The notes beneath the pieces are model-generated. The model worked only from the letters and a program-made list of their open reading frames with translations, was not told the DNA's origin and searched no databases. DNA of 64,000 bases from Magnolia sinica (taxonomy: Eukaryota > Streptophyta > Magnoliopsida > Magnoliales > Magnoliaceae), in NCBI RefSeq assembly GCF_029962835.1, contig NC_080577.1, positions 31,788,501-31,852,500 of the forward strand. Direction: 5' to 3'. Shown one piece after another: positions 1-10,930 of the stretch. A program made the position numbers and the translations under genes. How positions within the stretch are numbered: the first letter of the stretch is position 1; every line of letters starts with the position of its first letter.

Positions 1-382
1 TCTGTGTGGATGTGAATGTTGTAATATTTACATTTCAAGCACAATAGGAATGTTGTAATAATTTAGTTTTAAATTCATGCAATTTATTTCAATTCCACTC
101 TATTTATTTATTCCTCTCCGGTTTGAGTTATTGATACAGAGGACGTTCTAGAAATAAGGTTATCCTGCCATAAACCCTTGGTTTTTATGGTGTAAGGTTG
201 TCCTTAGAACTAAATTCATATCAACCTCTTAATTCTTGTTTAGTGAGGTTGTTTTTATTTCAGCATTGTGATTTGATTTAGTTTATTTGGCTATCTATCT
301 TTCTTTATTCCACTGTTAAAGTTTTATTTTGACATCGTCCTTTTCACCCCCCCCCTCTAGGACGTATAGCTAGGCCATTTCA
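1..382 (+). repeat. 5' LTR, last 382 bp
   Basis: Near-identical to about 8787-9178, the end of the 3' LTR. It ends in CCATTTCA, directly before the primer binding site. The upstream 1.5 kb of this LTR, including its promoter, lies outside the window. Confidence 0.93.
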
Positions 383-384
383 AG

Positions 385-396
385 TAGTATTAGAGC
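385..396 (+). other. Primer binding site (initiator tRNA-Met type)
   Basis: TAGTATTAGAGC matches the usual copia PBS TGGTATCAGAGC at 10 of 12 positions and starts 2 nt after the CA end of the LTR. Confidence 0.75.
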
Positions 397-467
397 CTAA
401 TAGCTCGCTCTTATTGCTTTTTATTTAGATTTATTTCCTGAGCTAACGATCTAAGCTATTTAAAAAG

Positions 468-2045
468 ATGTCAAATTTTGATAGCCTATCAGTCACTAGG
501 CCTCCACCCTTTGATGGCTCCAATTATGCCTATTAGAAAGCCAGGATGATGATCTTCCTCAAATCAATGGATGAGAGTGTGTGGCAAGCCACAATGACTG
601 AATGGAACCCACCTACCACTGAAGTGACTGGTATCGATGGTTCAAAATCAATGAGAGTAACTCCTTATTTCTCTTGGATCACCCTTCAAAAAAATGAGAG
701 TAGTGCTAATGCAAAAGCACTAAATGCAATCACTTGCGCACTATCACCGAATGAGTTCAAAAGAATCATATCCTGTGATACTGCAAAGCAAGCTTGGGAT
801 ATATTAGAAATGACACATGAGGGTACTACAATTGTTAAAAAATCTAAAGTCCAACTCTTCACAACCAAATTTGAAGAAATTCATATGGAGAAAAATGAAA
901 TGTTCATGGACTTTTACACAAGATTAAATGACATTGTAAAATCAATGTGGGGTCTTGGCGATAAAATCCCAGAAAGTAAAGTGTGTGCAAAGATACTACG
1001 CTCACTTCCTGAATGGTTCAACTCTAAGGTAACCGCGATCCAGAAACTTCGTGATACGGATAATATGAGGGTAGAAGAACTAGTTGGTTCTTTACAAACC
1101 TATGAGTTAAATTTTAAAGCTCCTAAAAATAAATCTATCACTCTTAAATCTTCTAAAGACAACTCTGATTCTGAAGATGATATGGCTCTTTTAGTAAAAA
1201 AGTTTTACAAGATTTTCAAGAGTAAAAAGAGGGTTGATTTTGAAAAATCAAATGATAAGAAAAGATCAAAACCTAAATCTAAAACTTGGAAGTCTTTAAA
1301 AGATAGTCAATGTTACAATTGCCAAGAATATGGGCATTTAGCAAACAAGTGTCCTAAAAATGACAAACCCAAAAGGAAGGGTATGTTAGCTACTTGGGAT
1401 GAATCGTCTGATTCTGAAGCTTCTTCTGAATCAGAAGATTCTGAAACCGAGTCAGGCAGTGAAGTTAAAGCCCTTATGACTCTAGCCAAATTCACTTTTT
1501 CAGATCATGATGATTCAACTAGCGAAGAAAATCTGAATAGTGATTATGAAAATGAAGATGATCTTCAAGATGCTTACAATGTCCTATACAAGGAAAGTTG
1601 TAAAATTGCTGTGAAATTGAAACTTCAAAAAGAAAAGTTTTTTAAACTCAAAAAATGTTTTGAATCTCTTGTTTTATAAAAATTTCAAATTTCAGATTGT
1701 TTTAAAAAATCAAAATGCGATTTAGAATTCAAAACCTCCCTGATTGAAAATTTGAAATCTGAAAATGAAAAACTTAAAAATGAAGTATCTTCTCTTCTGA
1801 GTTTAAAGGATACATGGAGGTATGCCCAAGGAGATCCAAAGTTAGAAAAACTTTTATCCGGATCTAGAAAATGTGGCGACAGATTTGAGTTAGGCTACGA
1901 TAAAAATGTTCCTCCTAAACAAAAGAATACTCCTCCTAAGTTTGTGAAAGGAGAACCTCTAACTCAAAAGGGAAAAATACTAGTCAATGTTTTTCTAAAA
2001 ATTCAAAAGCTTTTCAAAAAACTAAAAGCAGCTATGTCAACTTAA
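468..2045 (+). pseudogene. gag: gag (capsid/nucleocapsid) of the Sirevirus-like element, broken
   Basis: The likely start is the ATG at 468, followed by the typical copia N-terminus ending in PPPFDGSNY. The frame is closed at once by TAG at 534-536, where family members usually have Trp. The longest open stretch is 546-1679. A UBN2-type gag domain covers about 640-1110. A lysine-rich linker precedes one CCHC zinc knuckle (CX2CX4HX4C, 1311-1352) for RNA binding. A Ser/Glu/Asp-rich acidic tail follows. A single TAA at 1677-1679 interrupts the frame, which then continues to 2045. Gag would form the virus-like particle in the cytoplasm; this copy cannot do so intact. Confidence 0.85.
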
Positions 2046-2080
2046 AAAATCAGAACAGAAACCCACTAGTTGAAAAGATA

Positions 2081-2608
2081 GTGGATATACTCAAGGAGCT
2101 CTTAAAATCTAACTCAGTAGGTCATCCTTATAACAATAGACAGAAGAAGACCAACTATATTTCCAAACCCAAAACAGTTTTAAAATGGGTCACTAAGGTT
2201 GCCTACTTAGTTGCCCACACCGCTTTCAAAGCAACAAGCCATTCAAAGTGGTACCTAGATAGTGGATGCTCCAGGCATATGACAGACGACAAGGCTTTAT
2301 TCACCGATCTTAAAGATATGACTGATGGGTCAGTTACTTTGCGTGATGGAAGCAATTGCAAGATTATGGGCCAAGGTACGGTTCAACTCTATAACCTTCC
2401 TTTGTTTAAAAATGTTTTATATGTTGAAGGACTGAAACATAATCTTCTAAGTATATCACAAATTTGTGATAATAACCATGGTGTTCAGTTTTCTAATCAA
2501 TGTTGTGACATTCTAAAGAACAAGGGTTCAGTAATATTAACTGGACGTAGAACGTCTGAAAACTGCTATATTATTAGTGAGTCCAGCTCATCTAATCAAT
2601 CGCGTTAA
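2081..2608 (+). pseudogene. Retrotransposon aspartic protease region
   Basis: The region carries the copia protease signature LDSGCSRHMT, with the catalytic Asp codon at 2258-2260, then the flap and the LLSISQICD-like segment. It is shifted in frame relative to gag and ends at a stop at 2606-2608; the integrase reading resumes in the same frame directly afterwards. The protease would cleave the Gag-Pol polyprotein. Confidence 0.85.
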
Positions 2609-3737
2609 ATGGTCCATACAGACGAGACTGATTTGTGGCACAAACGTCTTGGACATGTACGCTACCGAAATCTATATAGATTAAGCAAACGAGAACTTAT
2701 AAGAGATCTACCCAAACTACAAAAATTAGATAAAATATGTGGTGAATGCCAGATTGGCAAACAAACGAGGAACTCACACAAAAAGGTGAATTCCAATACC
2801 ACATCAAGACCACTTGAGCTTCTCCATATGGATCTTGTAAGACCTACCAGGATGGAAAGTCGAGATTGCAAAAGATATCTTGGCAATAGTAGATGACTTT
2901 ACCAGATATACATGGGTTGTCTTCTTAAGTGATAAATCAGAAACCCTTGAAGAAGTGAAAAATGTTCTCAAAAGGATTCAAATTGAAAAAGGTTCTCAAG
3001 TCAGTAAGATTCGTAGTGATCATGTATCTGAATTTGAGAATAGCGGTTTTGAGAAGTTCTGTAGTGACCAGGGAATATTAAATGAATTCTCAGCGCCCAA
3101 AACTCCACAACAAAATGGTATAGTTGAAAGGAAAAATAGAGTACTTCAAGAAATGACTAATGTCATGTTGAATAGTATGAAGCTCTCTAAGAATCTTTGG
3201 GCTGAAGCAGTCAATACAGCTTGCTATATCATTAACCGGGTTTACACTAGTAAAGGTAATAATAAAACGGCTTATGAAATGTAGTTTGATAAAAAGCCTA
3301 CTGTCAAATACTTTCGAGTTTTTGGCAGCAAGTGCTATATTTTATAAGATTGTGAATATCTGGGAAAGTTTGATACGAAGAGTGATGAAGGGATCTTTTT
3401 AGGATATTCTTTAAACAGTCGAGCTTATAGGGTTCTGAACAAAAGGACTGGTGTGATTCAAGAGTCTATCAATGTAGTCATTGATGATCACTTAAACATA
3501 CTAGTCTCAAGTTCAGATAATGATGAAGTTCTAGTAATTGATAAATCTGATACTTCATCTAATCAGACTGATTCTGAACTGAGGACTGTTAAAGATCATC
3601 CAACTACACAAATTCTTAAAAACCCTCTCATTGGTGTTCGTACCCGTAGACAACTAGAGGATATATGTAATTACGTATGTTTTACATCCCAGATAGAACC
3701 ATCTAATGTAAAAGAAGCTCTTGCTGATGAAAACTGA
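2609..3737 (+). pseudogene. Retrotransposon integrase, broken
   Basis: The gag-pre-integrase zinc domain is visible as WHKRLGH followed by CGEC (HHCC type). A frameshift near 2870-2880 leads into the core. The DDE residues are in VDDFTRY (about 2893), RSDH (about 3023) and GIVERKN (about 3120). A TAG at 3282-3284 replaces the Trp usually found before FDKKP. The C-terminal part, with FLGYS and a Ser/Asp-rich linker, reads on to a stop at 3735-3737. The enzyme would insert the cDNA into chromosomal DNA; this copy cannot make it whole. Confidence 0.85.
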
Positions 3738-5222
3738 ATTGTTACGATGCAAGAAGAACTTAACTAATTTGTAAGAAATGATGTTTGGTATCTCGTACCT
3801 AGACCTAAAGATAAACACATCATTGGAATCAAATGGATTTTCAAAAATAAGTTTGACGAGCTTGGCAATATAATTAAAAACAAGGCTAGGTTAGTGGTAC
3901 AAGGTTACACTCAAATTGAAGGTATTAATTATGATGAAACCTTCGCACCAGTAGCATGTCTTGAATCAATCAGACTCTTTATATCCATTGCATGTTTTAA
4001 AAAGTTTAAGATTTGTCAAATGGATGTGAAAAGTGTATTTTTAAATAACAATTTGCATGAGGAAGTCTATGTTGAACAACCGATGGGTTTTGAAGGCTCC
4101 AAAAATGCTGATCATGTGTATCGCCTTAAAAAGGCATTTTACGGTTTAAAACAAGCTCCTAGGGCATGGTACGAGAAACTAACAAAGTTTCTATTAAGCC
4201 ATAATTTTCAAATGGGATGTGTTGATAAGACTCTATTTGTTAAAAAACATAATAATCACATTCTAATAGTACAAATTTATGTTGATGATATCATTTATGG
4301 ATCTACCTGTGCTGACATGACTATTGAGTTTGCAGATTTGATGAAATCTCAGTTTGAAATGAGCATGGTTGGGGAATTGAATTATTTCCTTGGGTTGCAG
4401 GTAAAACAAAAACCTGATGGAATGTTCATTTCTCAATCTAAATATGCTATGAATTTGATTAAGAGATTTGGATTTGAGAATGATAAAAACTTTGATACTC
4501 CTATGAGTACAACTTTGAAACTCTCAAAAGATTTTAAAGGTAAAAATGTGGATCCGAAATTATATCGGAGTATGATTGGTAGTTTACTATATTTAACTGC
4601 TAGTAGACCCGATATCGCTCTAAGTGTTGGTATTTGTGCTAGATATCAATCTGATCCTAAAGAGTTGCACTTAATTGTTGTTAAGCGGATTATGCAATAT
4701 GTCGCAAGTACTGTTAATCTCGGTCTCTGGTATTCACATGAGACTAGTGTTCAATTAGTTGGGTACTTGGATGCTGACTGGGCTGGTAATCTTGATGATA
4801 AAACATCAACCAGTGGTGGTTGCTTCTATATTAGAAACTGTTTAGTCTCTTGGTTTAGCAAGAAACAAAGTTCTATATCACTTTCAACAGTTGAGGCTGA
4901 ATATATCGCAGCTGCTAATGCTTGTACACAGCTAGTTTGGATGAAACGTATGCTAAGTGATTATGGAATTAAATAAGATTCTATGTTATTATATTGTGAT
5001 AATTCCAGTGCCATAAATATTTCAAAAAATCCAATTCAACATTCTCGTACTAAGCACATTGACATTAGATTTCATTATATTCGAGAATTAGTAGAAGAAA
5101 AGGTTATATCCTTGGAATATATTCCTATCGAGAATTAACGTGCTGACATTTTCACTAAACCACTCGACAAAAGTAGGTTTAACAAAATGAAATTTGATCT
5201 TGGCATGTGCATTTTAAAATGA
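3738..5222 (+). pseudogene. Reverse transcriptase and RNase H of the Sirevirus-like element
   Basis: The open core 3894-4976 shows [37 protein letters not shown] and the catalytic YVDDI, then the RNase H motifs DADWAG and EAEYIAA. A stop at 3765-3767 lies upstream and a TAA follows GIK at 4974-4976. The last RNase H motif (CDN) and the usual ADIFTKPL end continue in frame to TGA at 5220-5222, with one further stop near 5136. This polyprotein end would copy the element's RNA into DNA; the stops make it inactive. Confidence 0.88.
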
Positions 5223-5319
5223 GTATCTATGCCTATTTATATCATATTGTATATATTTATTTGATTAGATTTCAAATTTTGTATATATTGCTTGAAATCA
5301 GATTTTTTGGCCGGTATTT

Positions 5320-5453
5320 GACCAGTCGTGAGTATACACGACCATTCGTGCTACGACCGGTCGTGTACATCCACGACCAGTCGTGAATCACGTGAATCAC
5401 TTCTTCTTCATTTCTTCTTCACTCTCCAACAGGCTGACGCACGACCAGTCGAA
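5320..5453 (+). repeat. Palindrome cluster between pol and the extra ORF
   Basis: Five copies of an imperfect palindrome with consensus CACGACCAGTCGTG stand within 134 bp. The best is ACGACCGGTCGT at 5353-5364, a perfect 12-bp palindrome. The same motif recurs in the 3' LTR upstream of its TATA box. Confidence 0.85.
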
Positions 5454-5656
5454 CCCTTCCTTCAAAATCTTCAAGGTTAGTGCTCCATTTGCATTTTTCT
5501 TGTAGATTTGAGTCTAGATTTCTTCTATTTTTCTCTTAAAGTTATCTATTTCAAATTTTATTGAGATTTGGAATTTTTCTTAGGTAAAATCTGATTTGAG
5601 AAAACCCACTTCTTAATCCTTTGCAACTCTCTATTTCCTTAAAATCCTTGTTGCAA

Positions 5657-6812
5657 ATGGCATCTAGAGGGAGAAAGACAACATCCCGTGGTCCATCTTC
5701 TTCCTCCAGATCAGCCCCTATCACTAAGCGTCATCTTCAAGCTCCCGAGGACGATCCATCTTATGTTCGAGACATCAGATTGGGTAATGTTATTGTTGAA
5801 CATCCTGTTGATACTAATCATGTTGCTCCTTTGATATCTTTCTTATGCTCCAAGCTGTAAGTTGGAATAACTTATTACATTGGGGTGGGCCAGCATACCG
5901 GTCCATTGTTCAGTCCATTTTCGCATGCATATGTGATTTTTCATTGGAAAATTTATCTTTTAAGATACCCACAAGAGAAGGACCATTTGATGTTGATCGT
6001 CATTTGATTTCAGCTCTTATGGAAATTCCTGTGAATGATGAGGCATTCCTATCCATAACTTATCTGAAAAACCCTCAGTATCTGAAAAACATATGCTCAC
6101 AAAAGATTTATGTAATTTAGATGTTCAATGGATACACAAAGGGAATGCGCTTCCCTCAAAGTATCTGTTACCCAAATACAGAGTTCTTCACAAAATCTTT
6201 GTGTCTAACTTGTATCCTCGATTGGGTAATAAATCTGAATTGACTTCCTTCATGGTCCATGTTCTTCATGCTGTTGCTAGCGGTGCTCATGTTTGTCTAC
6301 CATCCTTGATTTGTCACTCTATTATTCAGTTTCGACTCCATCCTGATCACAGTGACATTCCTTTTAGATATTTGATGACTGTGTTGGCTACACATATGTT
6401 AGTCGATATGCCGGTTGGAGAGGCCCCTATCCATCATCTGATATTTAACAATTCCAATATCAATAAGCTGAAGCTTGATTTCCTTCCTGGTCAAGGTGTT
6501 AGTGGTGGCAATGCTGAAGTTGAACATGAGGAAGAAGCTAGTGATCTTCCTCCTGATGATATTAACATGAATGATATTTTTGAAGAACTTGAATTTGATT
6601 CTACAAATGACCCAGATTATGAGCCTTCTGAGTTTGATGCACGTCTGCATGCATTGGAAGATAAAGTTGAGAATATGAATGTTAAGATAGAAAACATGTC
6701 TATAGCTCATGATTTACAATTCAAGTATATGCGCAAATATCTTAGGCGCTTGAACGAGGGCATGCATCAACTTGATCCTTCCATCCCGACTCCTTCATCT
6801 GGCTCAGATTAG
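5657..6812 (+). pseudogene. Extra (env-like) ORF of the Sirevirus-like element, frameshifted
   Basis: The start ATG at 5657 gives a basic, Ser/Arg-rich N-terminus (MASRGRKTT). The reading frame changes near 5850 and again near 6095, so three frames carry the product. The middle contains the RILHKI/GNKSEL-like segment that I recognise from the plant-transposon protein found after pol in Sireviruses. The last part is acidic and then heptad-like (about 6630-6760), a probable coiled coil. I see no clear signal peptide or membrane anchor, so the name env-like is a convention and the function is unknown. Confidence 0.7.
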
Positions 6813-7023
6813 TTTTTTTTATTAGCTGGTCTGTTATAACTTTATTACTCTTGTGTTAGCTTAACTGGTTTTGAGATTGTTATTATCTTTGACTTAGCTC
6901 TGTTTATGAATTATGTGGGCTGTTTTTGCTGGTTAATCATATCTTGTCTTGTTTTTACTCATATATCTCTTTACTTATTTCTCCTCTGCCATTTGTTCTA
7001 TGCTTCCTTTGTCCTATTGTGAC

Positions 7024-7124
7024 AAAAAGGGGGAGAATGGATATGGATATGATGTGTCTAATGATTATGTTATGAGAAGGGAGTAGCATTATATGTTACT
7101 CAGGGGGATGTTACTTAGGGGGAG
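7024..7124 (+). other. Multiple polypurine tracts
   Basis: AAAAAGGGGGAGAA (7024-7037), AGGGGGA (7102-7108) and AGGGGGAG (7117-7124) repeat upstream of the LTR-adjacent tract. Repeated polypurine tracts are known from Sireviruses. The tract next to the LTR is AAGAGGAGAT at 7289-7298. Confidence 0.7.
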
Positions 7125-7298
7125 TAGTATGTGTAATAGTGGACTGTATGTTATGTTGAATATTGATTTACAGGTTTGCAGGATCATGTTAGTATATGCC
7201 GGTTGATAACAACTGGTGCATGATTCTTTAATCAGATATTCTGTGTTATATAACATATTTTGTAAGTGTGTTTTGTCACTAATTTGACAAGAGGAGAT

Positions 7299-9178
7299 TG
7301 TAAGTGCTATAGTTTATAACCCCCTTTTGTTGTCAAATTTATATTGTCAAAGACACTGTTATGAAGCGTGCATATGTGAAGAATAATGCTCTACTCAAGC
7401 TCAGCTTTGATTGACAAGCACTGTTCACAAGTCAAGACTCGAGCAAGTGAGATTGTTCGACTTAATTCAAAAAAAGGATAATGCAAGATCTCAAGAAGCT
7501 TTCAAGTTCAACCTCAAGATCTCAAGAAGCTTTCAAGTTTGAACTTCATCAAGACTTCAAGCTTCACTACTTTCAAAGGTTACTTGTCTCCTATGTTCAA
7601 TGTCCTTACTTCACTATTGAGGTATGACTGACCTTAGGTTGACCTTTAGAGTAGGTCATTCTGGATACATAATTCATTTATTTTATATATGTGAGTTTAG
7701 GCTATTCTAAGACTAGTCCTGGACCTTGTTTGACTAGTCCTAGCACTGCTTCGACCTGTTTAAGAAATTCCTAGATCAGTCGTAAGTTCGTTGTAAAATT
7801 CAAAAATTTTTTGTTAGGCTTCGACTAGTCTTAGGGACTGTTCGACTAGTCATATGAACAGTGTCGACTGTTGCTTTGACCAGTTGTAGACCTACGACTC
7901 AATGTACAGCGTTGAAATTCGGCTAGCTTCAACTAGTCATGTGCAACCTACGACCAGTCGAAGGAGACCTTCGACCAATCATAGATCACCTACGACCAGT
8001 CGTGAAACCGCCAGATCTTATCGCGCCTGAATTTTCAAATATCTGTTGGTTCTACGACCAATCGTAGAGGTCTTTAGACCAGTCGAAGACGTGATTTCTT
8101 CACTTATAAATAGAGCACGAATCTCAGAATTAAATAATGAATTTCAAGCTAATTTAATTCGGCCTTCTGAGAGATAAGTCTGTGCTCCATTTTAAGCTAA
8201 GTGTGCATATTTAATATTCTCTTTCTTTAGCTTTTCTTATTTGAAGAGATGAATTGTTGTATTCCGTCTTCTTGGAATCAAAATCAAATAGAACTATGCC
8301 CAATTTGGTTTAATTTAAAATCTATTAGAATCTAGAACCATTATAAAGTAAGTATTGGACATTGAACTTTGACATTCAAATCTCTACTCCAACTTGGTTC
8401 TTCTGGGCTGCTACAACGAAGGAGAAAGTCAGGTATTTTACGTTTGTGTAATTTACTTTCATTTAGTTTTCTTTTGTGATTTGCCAGAAAAATCTCATTG
8501 TATTGGTTATTTGGGGAGAACTAGAAAAACTCAGAAGAGGAATTTTTTTAATTGTGTAAGTCCACAGAGAAAAATACAATTGTGAAGGTTTTGGTTAAAC
8601 CTGGAAAACCTATCTTTGATAGTGAACGCTGATATCCCCTATGTGAGGATATTAAGAGTGGAGTAGCGCTGTGTAGCTGTTGTTGAATAGTTGGTGTACA
8701 CATAAGCGAACCACTATAACTCTTTGTCTTGTGATTTGAATGCTTGCTTAAGTTTTATATCTCTTTTCATTCAAATTTGTGGAATGTATGTGTGGATGTG
8801 AATGTTGTAATATTTACATTTCAAGCACGGTGGGAATATTGTAATAATTTAGTTTTAAATTCCTGCAATTTATTTCAATTCCACTCTATTTATTTATTCC
8901 TCTCCGGTTTGAGTTATTGATACAAAGGACGTTCTAGAAATAAGGTTGTCCTACCATAAACCCTTGGTTTTTATGGTGTAAGGTTGTCCTTAGAACTGAA
9001 TTCGTATCAACCTCTCAATTCTTGTTTAGTGAGGTTGCTTTTATTTCAGCATTGTGATTTGATTTAGTTTATTTGGCTATCTATCTTTCTTTATTTCACT
9101 GTTAAAGTTTTATTTTGTCATCGTCTTATTCACCCCCCCCCCCCCCCCTCCTCTAGGACGTATAGCTAGGCCATTTCA
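7299..9178 (+). repeat. 3' LTR of the Sirevirus-like element
   Basis: It starts TGTAAGTGCT right after AAGAGGAGAT and ends CCATTTCA, as the 5' LTR does. The length of 1880 bp is long even for copia. It holds a palindrome-rich U3, a TATA box at 8105-8112, and a C16 run near its end. It is joined on the right to a truncated foldback MITE. Confidence 0.88.
7711..8112 (+). promoter_or_regulatory. LTR promoter: palindrome array and TATA box
   Basis: TATAAATA at 8105-8112 is the likely core promoter. Upstream, about 7711-8092 carries some ten to fifteen variants of ACGACCAGTCGT and CGACTAGTC, for example near 7950, 7992, 8054 and 8077. The placement suggests binding sites for a dimeric host factor (inference). 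Confidence 0.65.
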
Positions 9179-9180
9179 AG

Positions 9181-9480
9181 TTCATCCCAATGTAAATGAC
9201 CTTACGAATGGTGTGGATGGCATATATAATATCATGGTGGACTCGGGATAGGTTTCAATGCTACGCATCTCCCTCCCCACCTTTTCCTGTTGTATGGTAC
9301 ACTTAAAGTGTGGGATCTGCTTCATTGTTGGGCTCATGCCACAAACTAGTTGGAAAAACAAATGGACAGGATGGATTTCTCACAAACATTATAATGAGCC
9401 CCACCTAGCTTCTAATTGCACTCAGGTCACAATCCACATCCCTTGGATGGCGAGTCCTCCAAAAGCCTTCTAGATTGGAC
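9181..9480 (+). repeat. Foldback MITE fragment beside the 3' LTR
   Basis: It shows the right half of the dispersed family: GGTGTGGATGGCATATA, ATCATGGTGG, GGTTTCAATG, then GGATCTGCTTCATT and GGGCTCATGCC. The left half is missing at the LTR border. Confidence 0.6.
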
Positions 9481-10053
9481 GACCTTTTTCATTTAAATAT
9501 AACCCATGTATTTGTATCTAGTAAATAGGAATTTTAACATTGTACCCATGGTCTCGTCCATGTCGGGTGCAACTCGTCCGAGTCAACTTAGACTTAGTCG
9601 AGACGACTCAAGCCAGCTCGGACAACTTGCTAGATAGCTAGTTAGAGGTATTAGTTCAACTCAGTCCTGAACTAACTTGAATTCTATTAATCTCATGTTT
9701 ATTTTCTTAAAATCAAATTTGCTCAATTTCTCCCCTAAGCTTAGAGATCTAGGTTTATAAAGTCTGTGGAGATGATTTACAGGCATTTCATGAATTTATT
9801 GGTTTAATAAAATAACTTATTAAAAAATAAGTTAGATATCCATCATGCAAGTGGATGTGGAACAATAACACAGCAAATCGCTCTAATATTATTCAATCCA
9901 AGCTTTCAACTACTCTCTCTAGCTGCTTGTAAGTTAGATCGCTTCCTCTCTCTCTCTCCATACGCATTGCACAATAATAATTTTTTTTACTAGGCTTAAA
10001 CAAAGGTTGCTAATAAAATAATGAAAATATTTGCACGATTATAGATAGCCACA
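9481..10053. other. Non-coding stretch, nothing identified
   Basis: AT-rich sequence with no convincing ORF. A GACTCGAG-rich patch at 9545-9640 resembles the interior of the hAT-like MITEs found elsewhere in the window, but has no recognisable ends. Confidence 0.5.
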
Positions 10054-10061
10054 TAGACCAT

Positions 10062-10659
10062 TAGGGGTGTACATCGAGTCGAACTGAGTCGAGCTGGCCT
10101 CAGCTTAACTCGGCTTGAACAGTGGCTGACCTCAGCTCGAACTCGGCTCGGCTCGGTCCTCGAGCCTGACTGGCTAACTCGGCTCGGTTTAGTTAGCAAC
10201 TGGGCCAACTCGGGCCGAGTTTGAGCTAAGATCGAGCCGAGTTCACCATTGAGGCATTTCCACAAACACCTGAACTGCAACTTCAAAATCCCACTATTTT
10301 ACAAACAGGGGCAATGGTTTTATAGGTATTTTCTCAAACACCTTCTAAGTAACATAAAAACAAAAAAACAAAAAAAAATGTATTTTTTTCAGGTACATAC
10401 CTTCCTTGCCACATTTCGTTGAGGCATTATATCAAATAGTTGGTGAGCAACATCAATGGCAAAGTAACCGAGTCACCGAACTAGTTGGATTCAAGCTGGA
10501 TTCGATCTGATTCAAGTCGAGTCGAGCTGGGGCCTACTCGAACTTGGCTTGAACTCATTTTCGAGCTCAAAAAATCAGCTTGACTCGGCTCGAACTCAGC
10601 TTCGAACTGAGTCGAATCGAGTGAGCTAACTGAGCTAGCTCGATTCGAGTACACCCCTA
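10062..10659 (+). mobile_element. hAT-type MITE with 8-bp target duplication
   Basis: The terminal inverted repeats start TAGGGGTGTACATCGAGTCG on the left; the right end read on the other strand is TAGGGGTGTACTCGAATCG. Perfect 8-bp duplications TAGACCAT flank it at 10054-10061 and 10660-10667. Length is 598 bp and there is no transposase ORF. The interior is full of CGAGCTCGG and GAGTCGAG motifs. TIR and TSD length fit the hAT superfamily. A second copy starts at 59494. Confidence 0.88.
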
Positions 10660-10667
10660 TAGACCAT

Positions 10668-10930
10668 GATAATTATGTAGATGGAAAACTTCAATGTGGG
10701 TGAGATTTACCTGTCCATCAAGTGTATCACACCATGACAGGTCTTGATGTCGAACATCATGCAGTGATCTGGAGTTTAGGTGGGCCTTACTACAGGAAGT
10801 AATGTGAAATCTACCTAAAATTGTTAAAATCATGTAGTGTGGTCCACGAGTTTTGCAGAGTCCTTCGTCTTGGTGAGAAGAGCCATGTGAATGGACTGGA
10901 TGGCGTATATAAACCATGGTGGGATCCTAA
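10668..10930 (+). repeat. Foldback MITE fragment
   Basis: GTGGGCCTTAC, GTGTGGTCCACGAG, GGATGGCGTATATAAACC and ATGGTGGGATCC are family motifs. Neither end is clear. Confidence 0.45.

Larger units (their letters stand above)
1..9178 (+). mobile_element. Sirevirus-like Ty1/copia LTR retrotransposon (5' end outside window)
   Basis: The order LTR, PBS, gag, protease, integrase, RT/RNase H, extra ORF, PPT, LTR is that of Ty1/copia. The lineage call (Sirevirus) rests on the very long LTR (1880 bp), the additional coiled-coil ORF after pol, the repeated AGGGGG tracts before the 3' LTR and the GACCGGTC-type palindromes. Several stop codons and frameshifts show that the copy is dead. By eye the 382 bp of 5' LTR differ from the 3' LTR by about 4 percent, plus a C-run of 9 versus 16, so the insertion is not recent. 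The left target duplication lies outside the window. Confidence 0.9.
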
